The notes beneath the pieces are model-generated. The model saw only the letters and a list, made by a program, of their open reading frames with translations. It was not told where the DNA came from and searched no databases. A DNA stretch of 64,000 nt from Cystobasidiopsis lactophilus. Its lineage: Eukaryota > Basidiomycota > Agaricostilbomycetes > Agaricostilbales > Chionosphaeraceae. The number at the start of each line of letters is the position of its first letter. The first letter of the stretch is position 1. The translations under genes and the position numbers were made by a program. Shown one piece after another: positions 24,873 to 36,367 of this stretch. The DNA lies in NCBI GenBank assembly GCA_001599975.1, contig BCIO01000004.1, forward strand, positions 3,828 through 67,827. The letters are read 5' to 3'.

Positions 24873-26214
24873 CTAGCACTTGGCGATGCTGTAGCCGCTG
24901 TTCGGGAAGGCATACGAAACCGGAACCTGGTCGAAAGCCTGAGGGGCATAGGTCCCGTCAGTCTTGCCGATGGATTGGACCACGTTCTCCACAGGCGTGA
25001 CACTACAATAGTTCTCAGCTGACTGCTTGGGCTGGCAAGACACGCACGCACTAAATGTTTTTCTTGTTGCACCAATTGGATGGCACTGTGAATTGTTGGT
25101 AGAGGGGCTGCGTCTGGCCAGCAGTGAAGGTGAAGGTCCCGATCTGATGGCAAGGCACCTTTGAGCTTGTTCCTCTACTACGACGGTCTCAGAGGAGGTC
25201 ACGGACCTTAACAGAGGTAAAGCTGGGCGTGCCACGGCCTTGCTCGAGCCAGATGTCAGTGGTGACGGTTTGCTCCGTTCCACCCGGGCCGTTCTTAACA
25301 CTAAATGCGCGAATTAGCGACGACTCTTAGGAAAGCGGTGATATTACGCACACTGGGGTATAAGACATCAAGACGTTCTTGCCGAATGTTTCTGTTACGG
25401 CGAAGCGGCGGTTCAGCCAGAATTTGGAAATGCGGTGTTGTACGAATGAACTCACTGCTACCCTTGGGTGGGCTCACGACCAGCTTGCCTTGGGCCAGAG
25501 ACAACCCTTGAGAGTTGGATAGAACGAGGCCGTTGGTATTCAGGGCGTGAAGTCTGCTCGAAGACATGAGTTGGAGCAACCGATCATGCGACCGATGGCC
25601 CAAAGGCTTACACTCCCAGAGTCAAGTCGGCTTGTCCAGCCGCTTGATTGGGCGTCTTGGGCCAAGTGACTTGGCAGAAAGCGTTGATGACTGCAAGCAA
25701 CCAACGCCGGGATGTCAGAGCAAATCTGGTGTGAGCTCGTGAAACCCACCGGAGCGACCAGGGCCAGCGTCCTTGCCTGCCAGAACACATTCTGAAGTTC
25801 TCAAAGAGTACTGATGGGCCTTCAAGGTGGCTCACCTGCCGCGCAGTTGTTGGGAGCCAAGCTGCCTCCGTGGTTCTTCCAATAATCGGAGATGCCACCA
25901 CCGATGGGACTTTGGACGCACCACACATAAACTCAGCGATCCGATAACTGATATTGAAGTGCCAAGAGCGAAGGCTACGCACACCGGCATATAGGTGTTC
26001 GAGATCAAGCGGCAAGCGTCCATCCAGTCTCCGCACGCCCAGACCTTGTTAGTGACATATTTGGAGTCTGAAGATGCAGTTTCAGTAGATTCAACGAGCC
26101 CGATAAGTCGTCTGGCTTACTGGGGCCAAATTCGATTGCGATTGGAACGCCTTTAGCCAAGACAGAGGTAGAGGCCATGGCGAGGCCGGCAACAAGGACG
26201 GCAAGGACAGTCAT
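24873..26214 (-). CDS. Small secreted protein of unknown function
   Basis: About ten short exons join in phase to roughly 265 residues. The protein begins with a signal peptide (MTVLAVLVAGLAMASTSVLA). Recognisable exons carry KYVTNKVWACGDWMDACR, GGGISDYWKNHGGSLAPNNC, VINAFCQVTWPKTPNQAAG, TEQTVTTDIWLEQGRGTPS and the C-terminus VSYAFPNSGYSIAKC. There is no membrane anchor and no recognised catalytic motif. It lies between P450 copies 1 and 2 on the same strand, so co-regulation is possible, but its place in the cluster may be fortuitous. Start at ATG 26214 because no ATG lies in frame upstream before the exon boundary region. Confidence 0.6.
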
Positions 26215-26890
26215 GATGATCGTGATGCTGATATCAATGAAGAGGTAGAGGAAGAGCGAAAGCGAGGTGAGGGCCGGAGACAGTTGGTGGAAGAAGAGAA
26301 GAACGCTGCTCCAGTTATCCTCCCAAAGATCTTCACAACAGAGCAAATAAAGTACGGTTAACTACGCAAACAAAGTAGTCTGCAATGGTGTACTCGATCC
26401 AGGGTTGCAGCACCGACAAAAGGGTGCACTGATCGGATGCTGATCATTACGCGAAAACCTTGGAATGCTGCCCGGCCAGACTCTCGATTGCCAAACCCAG
26501 ACCCGCAAACACGCTGAAAGAGCGATCAAAGCAGTGCAGAACAGACCCTCTCGGGCAAGCAGGCAACAACAGATGTGCATTTCTGGCAAGCGAGGAGATC
26601 GAGGGTTGGGCAAGTGGCAACGGCTCAAGCGTAGAGTTGCCGGGCTCTGGGCCTGCGCCTCGGGCTCCAGGCGAACCGTATATCATGCGAAGCGAGCCAA
26701 GCAACAACAGCAAACAACGAAGCCTCAGGTGGCCGGAGGCAAAAAAGAGACAGTGGAAGACGCGACTCGCGCGGCGTGAGCCGAGGCGGAAGCGTGTGGC
26801 AAATTCGGCCTTGGAAGCCAATGCGGAATTGAGAGGCAAAGGTGTATCATGCATTAACTACAAGGGAATACATCCAAGAAAAATCATACC

Positions 26891-28933
26891 CTAAGCCGCG
26901 AGCAAAGTGACCGCAAGCGGCATTTGGGTGCCTTCCTTCTCTTGACCTTTGACATACGGTTTCATGACGATGCTCGTGCGGCCATGGATCTCGGGCTTGG
27001 CTGCCGTTTCCGCGAATCCAAAGCGGTCAATCAACAAGAGAAGGATGCACTTCAACTCGAGGATCGAGAATCGATAGCCAATGCAAGCCCTGGAGATTGG
27101 ACGTCAGAATTGAGCCGACAGCCAGCTAAGACACTGACCTCGGGCCGCCCAAGAAAGTCATGAGATTGCCGAAAACGGTGAAGCCTTTGGTACCCTCGAT
27201 AACCTTTTCAGACAGGTTGGCCCACCGGTCGGGATTGAACTTCTCCGCGTCCTCGCCCCAGATTTCAGGCAGGTGATTGAGATTGAGGATGCCAATGAAG
27301 AAGGTAGTTCCCTTGGGGATAAAGATGGAGTCTGTTTGAGTACCGTCTTTCAAGGTGATAGGCTGCGATAGCGGGAGCACGTCATCCTGGGTCCATCGTC
27401 AGTTGCGGAGCAGAAGCATTGGAGGCCAAGGGAGCTTTCACCTTCGAAGCTTGGCGGATGGTGTTGGGAGCAGGCGAGTGGAGTCGGAGGCTTTCCTTGA
27501 CAACGGCGTCTAGGAATGCCAAGTTGCCGATATCGTCCACGGTCAAGTCGCCGGACGAAGATTTGGCCTTGGCTCCCCGAATCTCGGAGCGTAGTCGGTC
27601 TTGGACAGACGTATTCTTGGCCAACTCGAACAGCGTCCAAGTAGCAGCCGTCGCGGTCGTCTCCTGCATTGGACGCAAAGTCAGCTCCGTGGTTCGTGAA
27701 CCAGACCTATGGACGGACATGACCAGCCAGAAGAAAGGTAGTCAATTGCCCTTCAAGCTCCTCGTCCGACATCTTCGTCTTCTCGTTGCCCATTTCTTTC
27801 ACTGTTCGTTTCCAAGATGAGTCAAACTTCACTTTCGACTTCGCACTCGTGCCCGAGGATGAGCACTGACACAGCAACGAGATCAAGTCTTTTCGATCCT
27901 CCAAAGCTCCTTCGGCCATCTCCGTTTGCTTGTTGGCAATGATCTGTCGGCTCTCCGCTCGCATAGTGGCGAGGGAGCGCTTCAGGTCGCGGGCCCTCTG
28001 GCTGGGAATCTTGGCGACGATCGGGAAGATAGTGGCCAGTAAGAAGAACATCTGCGCCAGGCCCGAGGCTTCAAAAGGTTTCTTGCTGTGAAAGCCACAC
28101 GCGGTCAATCCTAGATTGAGCATGGAAGTTGCGCCAGTACTCACAAAAGCTCGTTGAATGATATCGCCAGAACATTATCATCGTTTCTTAGAGCATCAAA
28201 CTTGTCTGTATGAACTGCTCAGCGGAGCGGAAAATGGCCGTTCAAGCTGAGCACCAACAATCAAAACCAGCCTCGCCGATGATATCGAGAGTCAATCGAG
28301 AAAGCCACGGCTGCACATCGAACTCGAGGCCGCTCGACAAAGCCTTCTCATCTGTTGTGAGGCCATCGGAGATCTTCTTGGCCCAGATGTCAACCAAGAG
28401 CTTTGTCTTGTCCAGGAAAATGGGCGCGAGCTGGGCGACATTGACAGCGCTGAATGCTGGCCCAAGAAGCTTCTTTTGCCTTCGGTGGTCGTCTCCCTCT
28501 GCAAAAAGGATGCCCTTGCCCATCATTTGGCTGAGGTTGCCGCGAACCTGGCTCGGTTTGGGGTAATCGTACGGCTTCACCAAGAAGATGTGCTGATATG
28601 CTTTGGCATCAATGACGTGCAATCTGGACTCGCCCAAGAAAGCGCGATATCGGACAACGTTGCCAAATTGCTTCTGCCAGAGCTTGGGCATTTCGCCCGG
28701 GCCATTCTTGAAGATGAGAGGGAGATCGCCGCGTAAAAGGCTGTATGGCCTAGGCCCAGGAAGGTTGCGCAATGGACTCAAGTAGTTGGGCACGATGACG
28801 CATTTGTAGAAGAGCCAAGCAAGGCCGGCGATGCCCAGAAGAAGTCTTCGGATGGGATCCAGCGTCGTCGCAATTTAGGGCCTTTCCTTGGTCTCGCGCT
28901 GACCATGGGGACTCACAATGGTAACCCAAACAT
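26891..28933 (-). CDS. Cytochrome P450 monooxygenase (cluster copy 2)
   Basis: The first exon is 17 nt (28933-28917, MFGLP and two bases), spliced in phase to LLLGIAGLAWLFYKCVI. A hinge follows (NLPGPRPYSLLRGDLPLI). Later landmarks: HRRQKKLLGPAFSAVNVAQ, the I-helix LLAGHETTATAATWTLFE, the K-helix ExxR in VVKESLRLHSPAP, the PERF-like FNPDRWANLSEK, and the haem loop FLGGPRACIGYRFSILELK. It ends at TAG 26891-26893 (MPLAVTLLAA). Copies 2 and 3 share gene structure and most motifs, so they are likely products of tandem duplication. A single-pass ER membrane enzyme is expected; the substrate is unknown. Confidence 0.94.
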
Positions 28934-29269
28934 CGTTGATGGGGCCAGGGAGGAGTTTAAGGATCAAGAGGTGGACGTGGCCTTAAGAGAGCTAACCTCC
29001 GCCCTATGGCGCGGCAGGTGGCGATGATGGCCGAAGTGGAGGGTTGCGAATGGTAAAGGCAGCTTTGGTCGGTCGAAAGCGTGTGATCAATGTACGGACA
29101 CATCTATACCCCGAAGCGAAGACAACCCTGTCGAAAACGACAAAATCCAGTGGCAAAAACAGATGCATTGGCAATGCAGAATCCCTTGCCCTTGCCCTTG
29201 CCTGCTTCCTCCTTTACTCCTTTAGAGAGCGCACGTGAAAGTAGAGGATGAAAGTAGAGGATGAAGATT

Positions 29270-31649
29270 CTAGGCTGTCGACGAAAGAGAAGTGACTCGC
29301 AGCGGCACTGGGGACTTTGGATCAATCAAGCTCGATGGCGAGGGCGACGCTAAGACTCACTCTGGCTGCCCTCGGCTTCGCGCCCTTTGAGGAAAGGCTT
29401 CATAACGATTGCCACACGCTCAATGATGTCCGGTTTGGCTTCAGTCCTGTGCGAACCCTTTAAGTTGCGGAAGCAAGCCTGCTTGAGATCGCCTCACTCG
29501 GCAAAGGAGAAGTTGGCGATCACGGTGAGCAAAATACACTTGAGCTCTAAGACGGCGAAGCGAAAGCCAATGCAGGCCCTGCAGACCGGCTTTGAGCGAA
29601 CATCAGATGAAGGCAGCGAAGATTATACACACCTTGGCCCACCGAGGAATGTCAAGAGGTTCGAGTACACTGTGAACCCTTTGGTGTACTTGGCGAGCTT
29701 TTCCGACACGCTAGTCCATCGATCAGGGTTGAACTCTTCGGCATCCTCTCCAAAAAGGTCGACCAGGTGGTTCTGATGGACGATGCCGACGTGGAAGGTG
29801 GTCCCCTTTCGCACAACCACGTGGTCCGTTACTGAACCGTCCTTCAGTGTGACAGGTCGCGAGAGTGGTATCACGTCGTCCTACGTTGTGACTCGTGTGA
29901 AAGTAGCCTCAAAGCAGAACGCAAGGCAGTCCCACCTTGATGGCTTCGCGGACAGTTCCAGTGGCAGGAGAGCGCAATCTCAGAGTCTCTTTGACGACCG
30001 CATCAAGGAAGGGCAAGTCGCTGATCTCGTCCGCCGTCAGGTCGCGCGATGGCGTCTTTGCCTTGGCCAGGCGAATTTCGGCTCGCAGGCGGTCTTGAAG
30101 ACCAGGCTTCTTGGCTAACTCAAACAAGGCCCAGGTAGCAGCCGTCGCAGTTGTCTCATGACCTGTCGATAATGATGAGTCAAGCCGCTTGTGTCTGAAC
30201 GCAACGAGATGCGCAGCTTACCGGCGAACACGAAAGTTGCGATCTGACCCTCGAGCTCTTCGTCGCTCATCTTGGTCTTCTCGTTCACCATCTCCTTGAC
30301 TATAAGGGCCAAGCAATTAGTCTAGCCAAAGACACAAGGAATGTAAACTAACGCAAGAGCGAGATCAAGTCGTTGGACTTGTCCAACCCGCCTTCTGCTA
30401 ACTCGTTGGACTTGTCCAACCCGCCTTCTGCTAACTCTGCCTTCTTGATTGCGATGATCTTATGACTTTCTTCACGCAGGATTTTGGAAGATCTATGCTA
30501 AACCTGTCGGTTACAAATCCCCTAATTAGCGAAGAATCGCACCTTGCTAGCTGGCGGGTGAATTCAGTCGATATCAAGTTGCCCAGACATGGCTACACAG
30601 AGTGTTATAGTACGTTAAAAATGGGTCCGAAAGTTGTGCAACGCACAAATTTCATAGTGAGGAGAAAGCCGACAGCATCGATGACCTTGGGTTCTGACGG
30701 CCTTTCGCTGCGGCGGGCCGAGTATACACGTCAGAAAAGCTATGAGAAGTGCCAGCGCATCTAATAATGTGACCCACAAAAGTCCACGGAATGCGCCAGC
30801 CAACCGATTGTCTTCGTTATGGAGGGCGTCGAACTTGTCTGCGCGTTAATCTTTTCTTGATGAGCAATAGAGCGCGATCTGGGAGTCGACAAACGCACAC
30901 CCAAACCCAGTTTCTCCTATGATATCCAGAGTCAGGCGCGCCAGGAAAGGCTGAATGTCAAACTCCAAGTCTTGCGGTGCGCTCGATGCCAATTCATTTG
31001 AATTTTCGACGGACGGCCCATCAGCGCCGGCGATCTTGTCAGACCAGACCTCGACGAGAATCTTGGCTTTGGCCAGGAAAACAGAGGCGAGCTGAGAAAC
31101 GTTGATAGCCGAAAACGCAGGACTAAGAAGTCGTTTCTGTCTTCGATGATCCTCGCCTTCCGCAAATAAGATCCCCTTCCCGACCAACTTGCTGGCATTG
31201 ATCCTCATTGGAGAGTATTTGGGATAGTTGTAGGAGTGGGTGAGGATCAGGTGCTGGAGGGCCTTCGGATCCGCAATGAAGAGGCGCTCTTCGCCCAGGT
31301 ATCCACGAATGCGAACCACGTGGCCATAGTCCTTGTACCAGATCTTGAGCTGCTCAGCAGGGCCCTTCGTCTCGACTGTTGAACGGAAAGCTTGTTAGAC
31401 CAATACGCTTTCTGTTCTCGAGCCAAAGTCCATTACGCAATGGGAAGTCGCCCCTCCAAAAGGAGTAAGGTCGAGGACCAGGGACATTGCGGAGGATGCT
31501 CAGGTAGTCAGGCCGCAGCACGCAGATGTAGAACAGCCAGGTCAAGAAAGCGACGACCAAAAGGAGGCTGTCAGATCATTTGGAGGAGACAGTCAGAATC
31601 AAGGCCTTGGCGTGGCGCCATTTGAAGCTCACAGCGACACAGCAAACAT
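29270..31649 (-). CDS. Cytochrome P450 monooxygenase (cluster copy 3)
   Basis: The first exon is again 17 nt (31649-31633, MFAVS and two bases), spliced to LLLVVAFLTWLFYICVL. The hinge is NVPGPRPYSFWRGDFPL. Further landmarks: HRRQKRLLSPAFSAINVSQ, the ExxR helix in VVKETLRLRSPA, the haem loop FLGGPRACIGFRFAVLELK, and the end EGSQMPLRVTSLSSTA at TAG 29270-29272. Two oddities. A 33-bp in-frame tandem repeat (about 30374-30438) doubles the segment ELAEGGLDKSN before DLISLL. One intron (about 30498-30698, 201 nt) is several times longer than its neighbours. The frame is otherwise intact. Confidence 0.92.
30374..30438. repeat. 33-bp in-frame tandem duplication inside P450 copy 3
   Basis: Two adjacent identical 33-bp units (consensus beginning gttggacttgtccaacccgc on the plus strand). 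On the minus strand each encodes the 11-residue block ELAEGGLDKSN. Copies 1 and 2 of the P450 have a single equivalent block. Confidence 0.85.
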
Positions 31650-32928
31650 ATTTCGGAAATGCTTGGGCTGGACGTCGAGGAGCAAGAGGCAGAAACTCTG
31701 ACACGTCAACTCGAAATTGGGGCCCACGAAGAAGCCACGCGAAGACGCGTCTTGAGACTTTGGAGGCGGTGGCGAAGCGAGATGAACAGATAGCACAAAG
31801 GCAAGGTGGTAGCATTGTACACATCGTTACAGCGTACAAAAAGGGCGAACGAACGGCCGCTTGAAAGACAAAATCCGACTGAGCGCATGAGCATTGGTCT
31901 ATCACCTTTCTGGCTCGCAGAACTGGGTTTGAGCAGAGCATGAAGCCAGAGAGCGCTCGAAGAGCAGTTGCGTATGGATAGAACAGGATGAAGAGCGAAG
32001 CAGGCGCCAGGCAGGCGAAGGTGATGACAACGTCTAATGGCATGCCGCTCTAATTCTGTGAGTTTGGACTCCTCTTCTCTCAGCTACGCCGCGCAGCAGG
32101 GCTAATGTGAGAGCAAAGAACGCACACATGACGGTGGTCTTGTGCGCCGCGTTAGGGAGTGTGCGGTGGCGGTGGAGCTGACCGAATCTCTTGTAGCCCA
32201 AAGAGGACATCCACGTGCAACTGTGGGCTTAAACAATTGGCCCTCAGCCAATCTGTGCGGTATGGCTAAGGTAGGACAACTCAAACCCACGATAGGTGCT
32301 CATAGTCGCAGACACTCGTTGGATCGCGAGCGATTGACTTCAGCAAGAGGCGACACCAACTCGATGGTCTTCGTCGACCCACAGAATCCGGGTGCATAGA
32401 ACCGAAGAATAAAGTTGGGGAGAGTGAAGCAGGTCGAATCAAGTCAAACTCTTGTTCAACTGTGGGCCGCCAACCTCCTTCTTCAGCTACGCCTGGAAGC
32501 AGAGCTAAGGTAGAGGGCGCCACCCACCTGAACACTTGCTCAAATGCAAACGATTTTGTCATGGGTGCATAGCGCCGGGGCCGAGAGTAGCAAGCTGGGC
32601 GAGCCATTCCACCGCTGGGTGTGGACAAGCCGATGACTGGGGACTGAGTCGACCAAGGCGCTCCAGCCCCGTTCAAACAAAATCGCATATCTAACTGGTG
32701 GGTACTTGGAAGTGGTGACGAGCTTGAAGCCGCGCCATCAAAGTTTCGGTGAATCTGTGGGCAATCCATGCAATCCTGTGAGCCACACCGCAAAGCAGGG
32801 CTACTGTAAGGACGATCTGCCCACCTTGACATATTTCATGCGAATACCATGGCAGCCATTCCACCGCCGCCGAGTCGAAAGTCGACCCTCCAGTCGCTTT
32901 CTCCACCGGCCACCTCCGACCCAACTCC
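31650..32928. other. Long intergenic region with degenerate repeats
   Basis: A 1.28-kb stretch between P450 copy 3 and the SRPBCC gene. On the minus strand it holds three diverged copies of a segment reading (T/V)ALL-x-GVA-x, near 32045-32110, 32470-32520 and 32765-32820. It also contains an ATG-started hydrophobic ORF at about 32043-31905 (MPLDVVITFACLAPASLFIL..) that ends in a donor-like GTGATA. None of these can be assigned to a gene with confidence. Confidence 0.4.
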
Positions 32929-33608
32929 TCAAGCTGCCGATCGAGCCGCCTTCTCCTCTGCGTATTGCTTCAACCCCAGCCCGACTCTGGTGACCGCATC
33001 GTCCACTTTCTTGCCCGCGAACGATTTGACCAAAGGCGCCATCGGCCCGACGAACGTCTCGATGCTTCTGTGGGTTATCACCTGCGAAGTCAAGCCCCAT
33101 CTTTCGACATGGCTAAGGTAAGGCAGCAGGAACCCACTGGTAGATGCAGGAAGTGGGAGAGACGACGGTGATAGATTGCACGCGCTCGGCGTGGAGCAAG
33201 AATCCCGGCAGGTCTTCTGCTCGCCAGCCTAACTTGCGCTGGTCCGGGTCAGCGAGGAGGATGGCGATGGGCATCTTTGTCGGTTTATCTGAAGGTTGGA
33301 AAGTGTACATCAAGTGGCCTTCAAGTGTCTCAATGATTGGCCTTGGGAGCAAGTGCGAGTTGGATAAGACGGTCAAAACGAACCTCGTTGGCCAGGTTGG
33401 AGTCCACCGGGGAGGACGACGGCGGGGGTGAATGTGTTCCATTGGTCGTACGCGTCCAGATCGATGAGGCAAGACCAGGCCAGATCGGCGGGGCAGGCGA
33501 TGGCGACCTCGGGGCCCACGCAGCTGAACCCTCCCGGCCAGTTTGTAGTCGCGATTCCAGGAGTCGGCACTCTACACGGTCACAGTCACAGTTCACAGTC
33601 ACGGTCAT
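32929..33608 (-). CDS. SRPBCC-fold (polyketide-cyclase/dehydrase-like) protein
   Basis: Segments of an SRPBCC (START/Bet v1-like) lipid-binding fold in order: VGPEVAIACPADLAWSCLID, LDAYDQWNTFTPAVVLPGG (the typical helix and strand with YxxWNxFxP); then RPIIETLEGHLMYTF, LADPDQRKLGWRAEDLPGFL, ERVQSITVVSPTSC; and the C-terminal helix QSIETFVGPMAPLVKSFAG..GLKQYAEEKAA. About 200 residues. Proteins of this fold bind or cyclise hydrophobic ligands. Its position at the end of the P450 run suggests a role in the same pathway (inference). The C-terminal exon 33060-32929 is clear. The N-terminal start (ATG 33608 with an intron to about 33535) and the middle intron near 33345-33400 are tentative. Confidence 0.7.
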
Positions 33609-33703
33609 TTGGAGTACACAGAGGCACGAGGAGCAAAGGCAATTCACAAGTCACAAGTCAGCATTGAATTGGACGCGGCGGAGGAAGGAGAGTGACAACG
33701 ACG

Positions 33704-36323
33704 ATGCAAGGGCCTGCGCCGATGAGGCCAGAGCGGAGCAAGAGCCGGTCTCCGTCTGGCACACCTCGCACTCCCACCGACTCAGCGTTCCCTCAACAAG
33801 AACGAAGGCGCACTCTGAGCCAGTCTTCGCTCTCCAAAGCGCTCAAGCCTTTGTTCAACAAGCGGCCTTCTTTGACTGCCGCTGAGCCTGTGTCTGGCAG
33901 CATCAACGTTGCTCAAGATGAAGATGATGTGCTGTGGATCAGAGCGTCGCCTAAAGCCTCGCCGTCGCCCGAAGTGTCCGCTTTCACTTCAGGCCCGGCC
34001 AGGCAAGACACGCTCGGCTCGGTGTACAGCCAGCCTGACAGCAGCGCTTCAGACGACCAGCTCATCTCGCTCTACTCGAAGCACTCGCCCAGTGGGTCAG
34101 CCGTCGACTTGCAGCAGCCTAATAAAGCGGGCGGCGGAGTCTGGCCGAGGGACAGCTTGACTTTGCACGAGAACCTCGCTGTGTGAGTTGGTCTCACTTT
34201 CTTGACTTTCGTGTGGAGGCTCAGAATGTCGCGCGTAGATCACTGCCGGAGAGCTCGGAAGGCGAGGGCCAGTACTCGGACACGAATTCCTCTGTCCTCA
34301 ACGCATACGCCCACTCGGCCTACTCCGACCCTCAACAAGCTGATGGAGGTTCACCTACTACGTCCACATCGTCTTCGTCCTATCCAGACGCCCCACTGGC
34401 CCCTTTGCCCTCTTCCCACTTTCGAGAACCTGCCACCTCCGCCCCCCAGATCACCCCGCCTGAACTCGAAGTCACTTCTCCAACCAACACCAAGCTCTCC
34501 GACCCGTACGCCAACATGGACGAGTCCGACTTTGACATCATGAAGGAGATCGACGACGCCATCACCCGCTCCCGCCAAAACTCGGCCACCTCCTCCCAAA
34601 TCGAGCCGCCCCAGCCGCTTTCAAAGGATGGCAGCTTGAAAGAGCAGGCCCCACTGTCTCCCGCTTCTTCGCCTTTGCCGCTGTCCCCAGTCGTGTTGAC
34701 CACGCCCGTCATCGTGCCCCTTTCCCCAACCAAGTCCGCCTCCTCCCCTCACTCCGCCACCACCGCGCCTCTGTCACCTACCAAGTCCACCCACTCCATC
34801 TTCCACACCCCAACAGCCCCATCGCCCTCTGTTGTCCAGGAGGAAGGGGAAGAAGGTCGACCTCAGTCTGAAACCCCCAAGCCAGCAGAACAGGAGTTCG
34901 TCCCTTTGGAGAAGAAGCTCACCTCTTCTTCCATCTCCTCCATCTCTGGCTCCACCCCTTTGACCGTCGACGAAAACACTGAAGAGGAAGAAGAGGAGGA
35001 GCGCTCGGCCGTCGTGTTGCAAGCTTCGCCACCTCTGATCACTCCCAAAGAAGAGGACCCCTTTGATCTACCCACTACCTCCCCGACCATCCGCTCTCCC
35101 GGTGGTCGCCCCACATCCGCGTTCGTCATCTCCACCACTCCCAAAGAAGCCCCTTCTTCCCCCGGCGGTCAAGGACACCATCGAAGGAAGTCGTCTTACA
35201 TGGCCCGAGAGCCCTCCCGGTCTTCTTTGGGCCCTCGGTCTTACTCTTCCACCTCCATCCCTCCTGCCCAAGCGGATTTGAGGGGCCTGGGCAATCGGCC
35301 TTTGCCGCCCTGCATGGACTGCAAGGACGTGTTGAGGTTGCCCACTGCGGGGGAAAGGGCGTTGGCGTACGCGAGGAAGATCAACGAGTTGAAGAAGTAC
35401 GACACTGGACTAGGCACGTGGATCAAGTGGATGCAGAGCCAGCAACAGGGTGGGAGCAAGGACTTTTTGATCCCTTCTGGCAAAGGTGGGCCATGCTCCC
35501 TTACTTTAGATCCTTGCAAAACAAGGTTCTGAACGAGGAGTTGGCGGTACCCACAGGACTTCCTTCACCTGGCATCAGCCGCCGCCACTCTCGCACGCGC
35601 ACCATGTCCAACTCCTCCAGCACCTCGTCGTTCTTCAAGCCCTTCGCTGGACCTCAACCAGCTTCATTGAGCTCCGGGCACACCAGATACGAGCCATCTG
35701 TCGAGTTCCCACTTCGACCCAACGAGTCCTCCACCAAGGCTCAGGACATCACCACCCGCATGGCCACGCCGGCCTCCTTCATCCCCTCCAACCTCCCTTA
35801 CCCCGGCGCCCTACCTCACCGCGCTTCCTTCTCTTCCTTATCTTCAGCTTTCTCTTCCACCTCCACCATCCCCGCTCCGCCCGTCGGCATTGCCTCTTCT
35901 GGCTCCAACACCCCTCCGCCCACCAAGTCTTCTTTCCTAGGCTTATCGAGGAAGGTGTCTTCAAGGACCAAGTTGTCCGGCAAGACCATCTCCAACCCCA
36001 TCCCGTTCGCTTCCACTTTGGAAGAGGACGACTCGCACCACCTGCCTTTGCTGCCCGCTGGACCCCGGCCTTTCTCCACCACCACCACCACGCTCAGCTC
36101 TGGGTCTTCCACTCCTACTTCTGGATCGTTTGGGCCTAGGTCATCAGCGCATATACCGCAAGCTAAGCAGGTGTACTCGGAGGAAGCGCTGGAGAGGATG
36201 GCAGAGTGCTTGCCGCAAGCGACGGTGGAGACGCTGAGGATGTACTTGGACAAGTGTGGAGGGAAGGAGATGGAGGCTATCTCGGCTTACTTGTCGGATG
36301 AGAAGAGCGGGAATGTGGTTTGA
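33704..36323 (+). CDS. Large Ser/Pro-rich protein with C-terminal CUE-like domain
   Basis: Exons 33704-34180, 34225-35485 and 35557-36323 give 834 residues in phase. Most of it is low-complexity Ser/Pro/Thr sequence with many SP/TP sites. A conserved island at about residues 530-580 (PPCMDCKDVLRLPTAGERAL..YARKINELKKYDTGLGTWIK) resembles a Cys-containing module found in fungal proteins. The last 50 residues (EEALERMAECLPQATVETLR..ISAYLSDEKSG) look like a CUE ubiquitin-binding helix bundle. The role is unknown; ubiquitin-linked signalling or scaffolding is a guess from the CUE match. Its stop is 45 bp from that of the next, convergent gene. Confidence 0.75.
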
Positions 36324-36367
36324 GAAAGTCAACCGGACGGATGGGAAATTGTACAATAATGCGCTAG

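Noticed and set aside
31905-32043. Short hydrophobic minus-strand ORF upstream of P450 copy 3
   Set aside because: It could be a first exon with a membrane anchor, but no in-phase downstream exon was found and copy 3 has its own anchor and start.
33570-33660. CACAGT/GTCACA short repeats resembling a regulatory array
   Set aside because: They form a simple low-complexity tract near the tentative start of the SRPBCC gene, without regular spacing or dyad structure.
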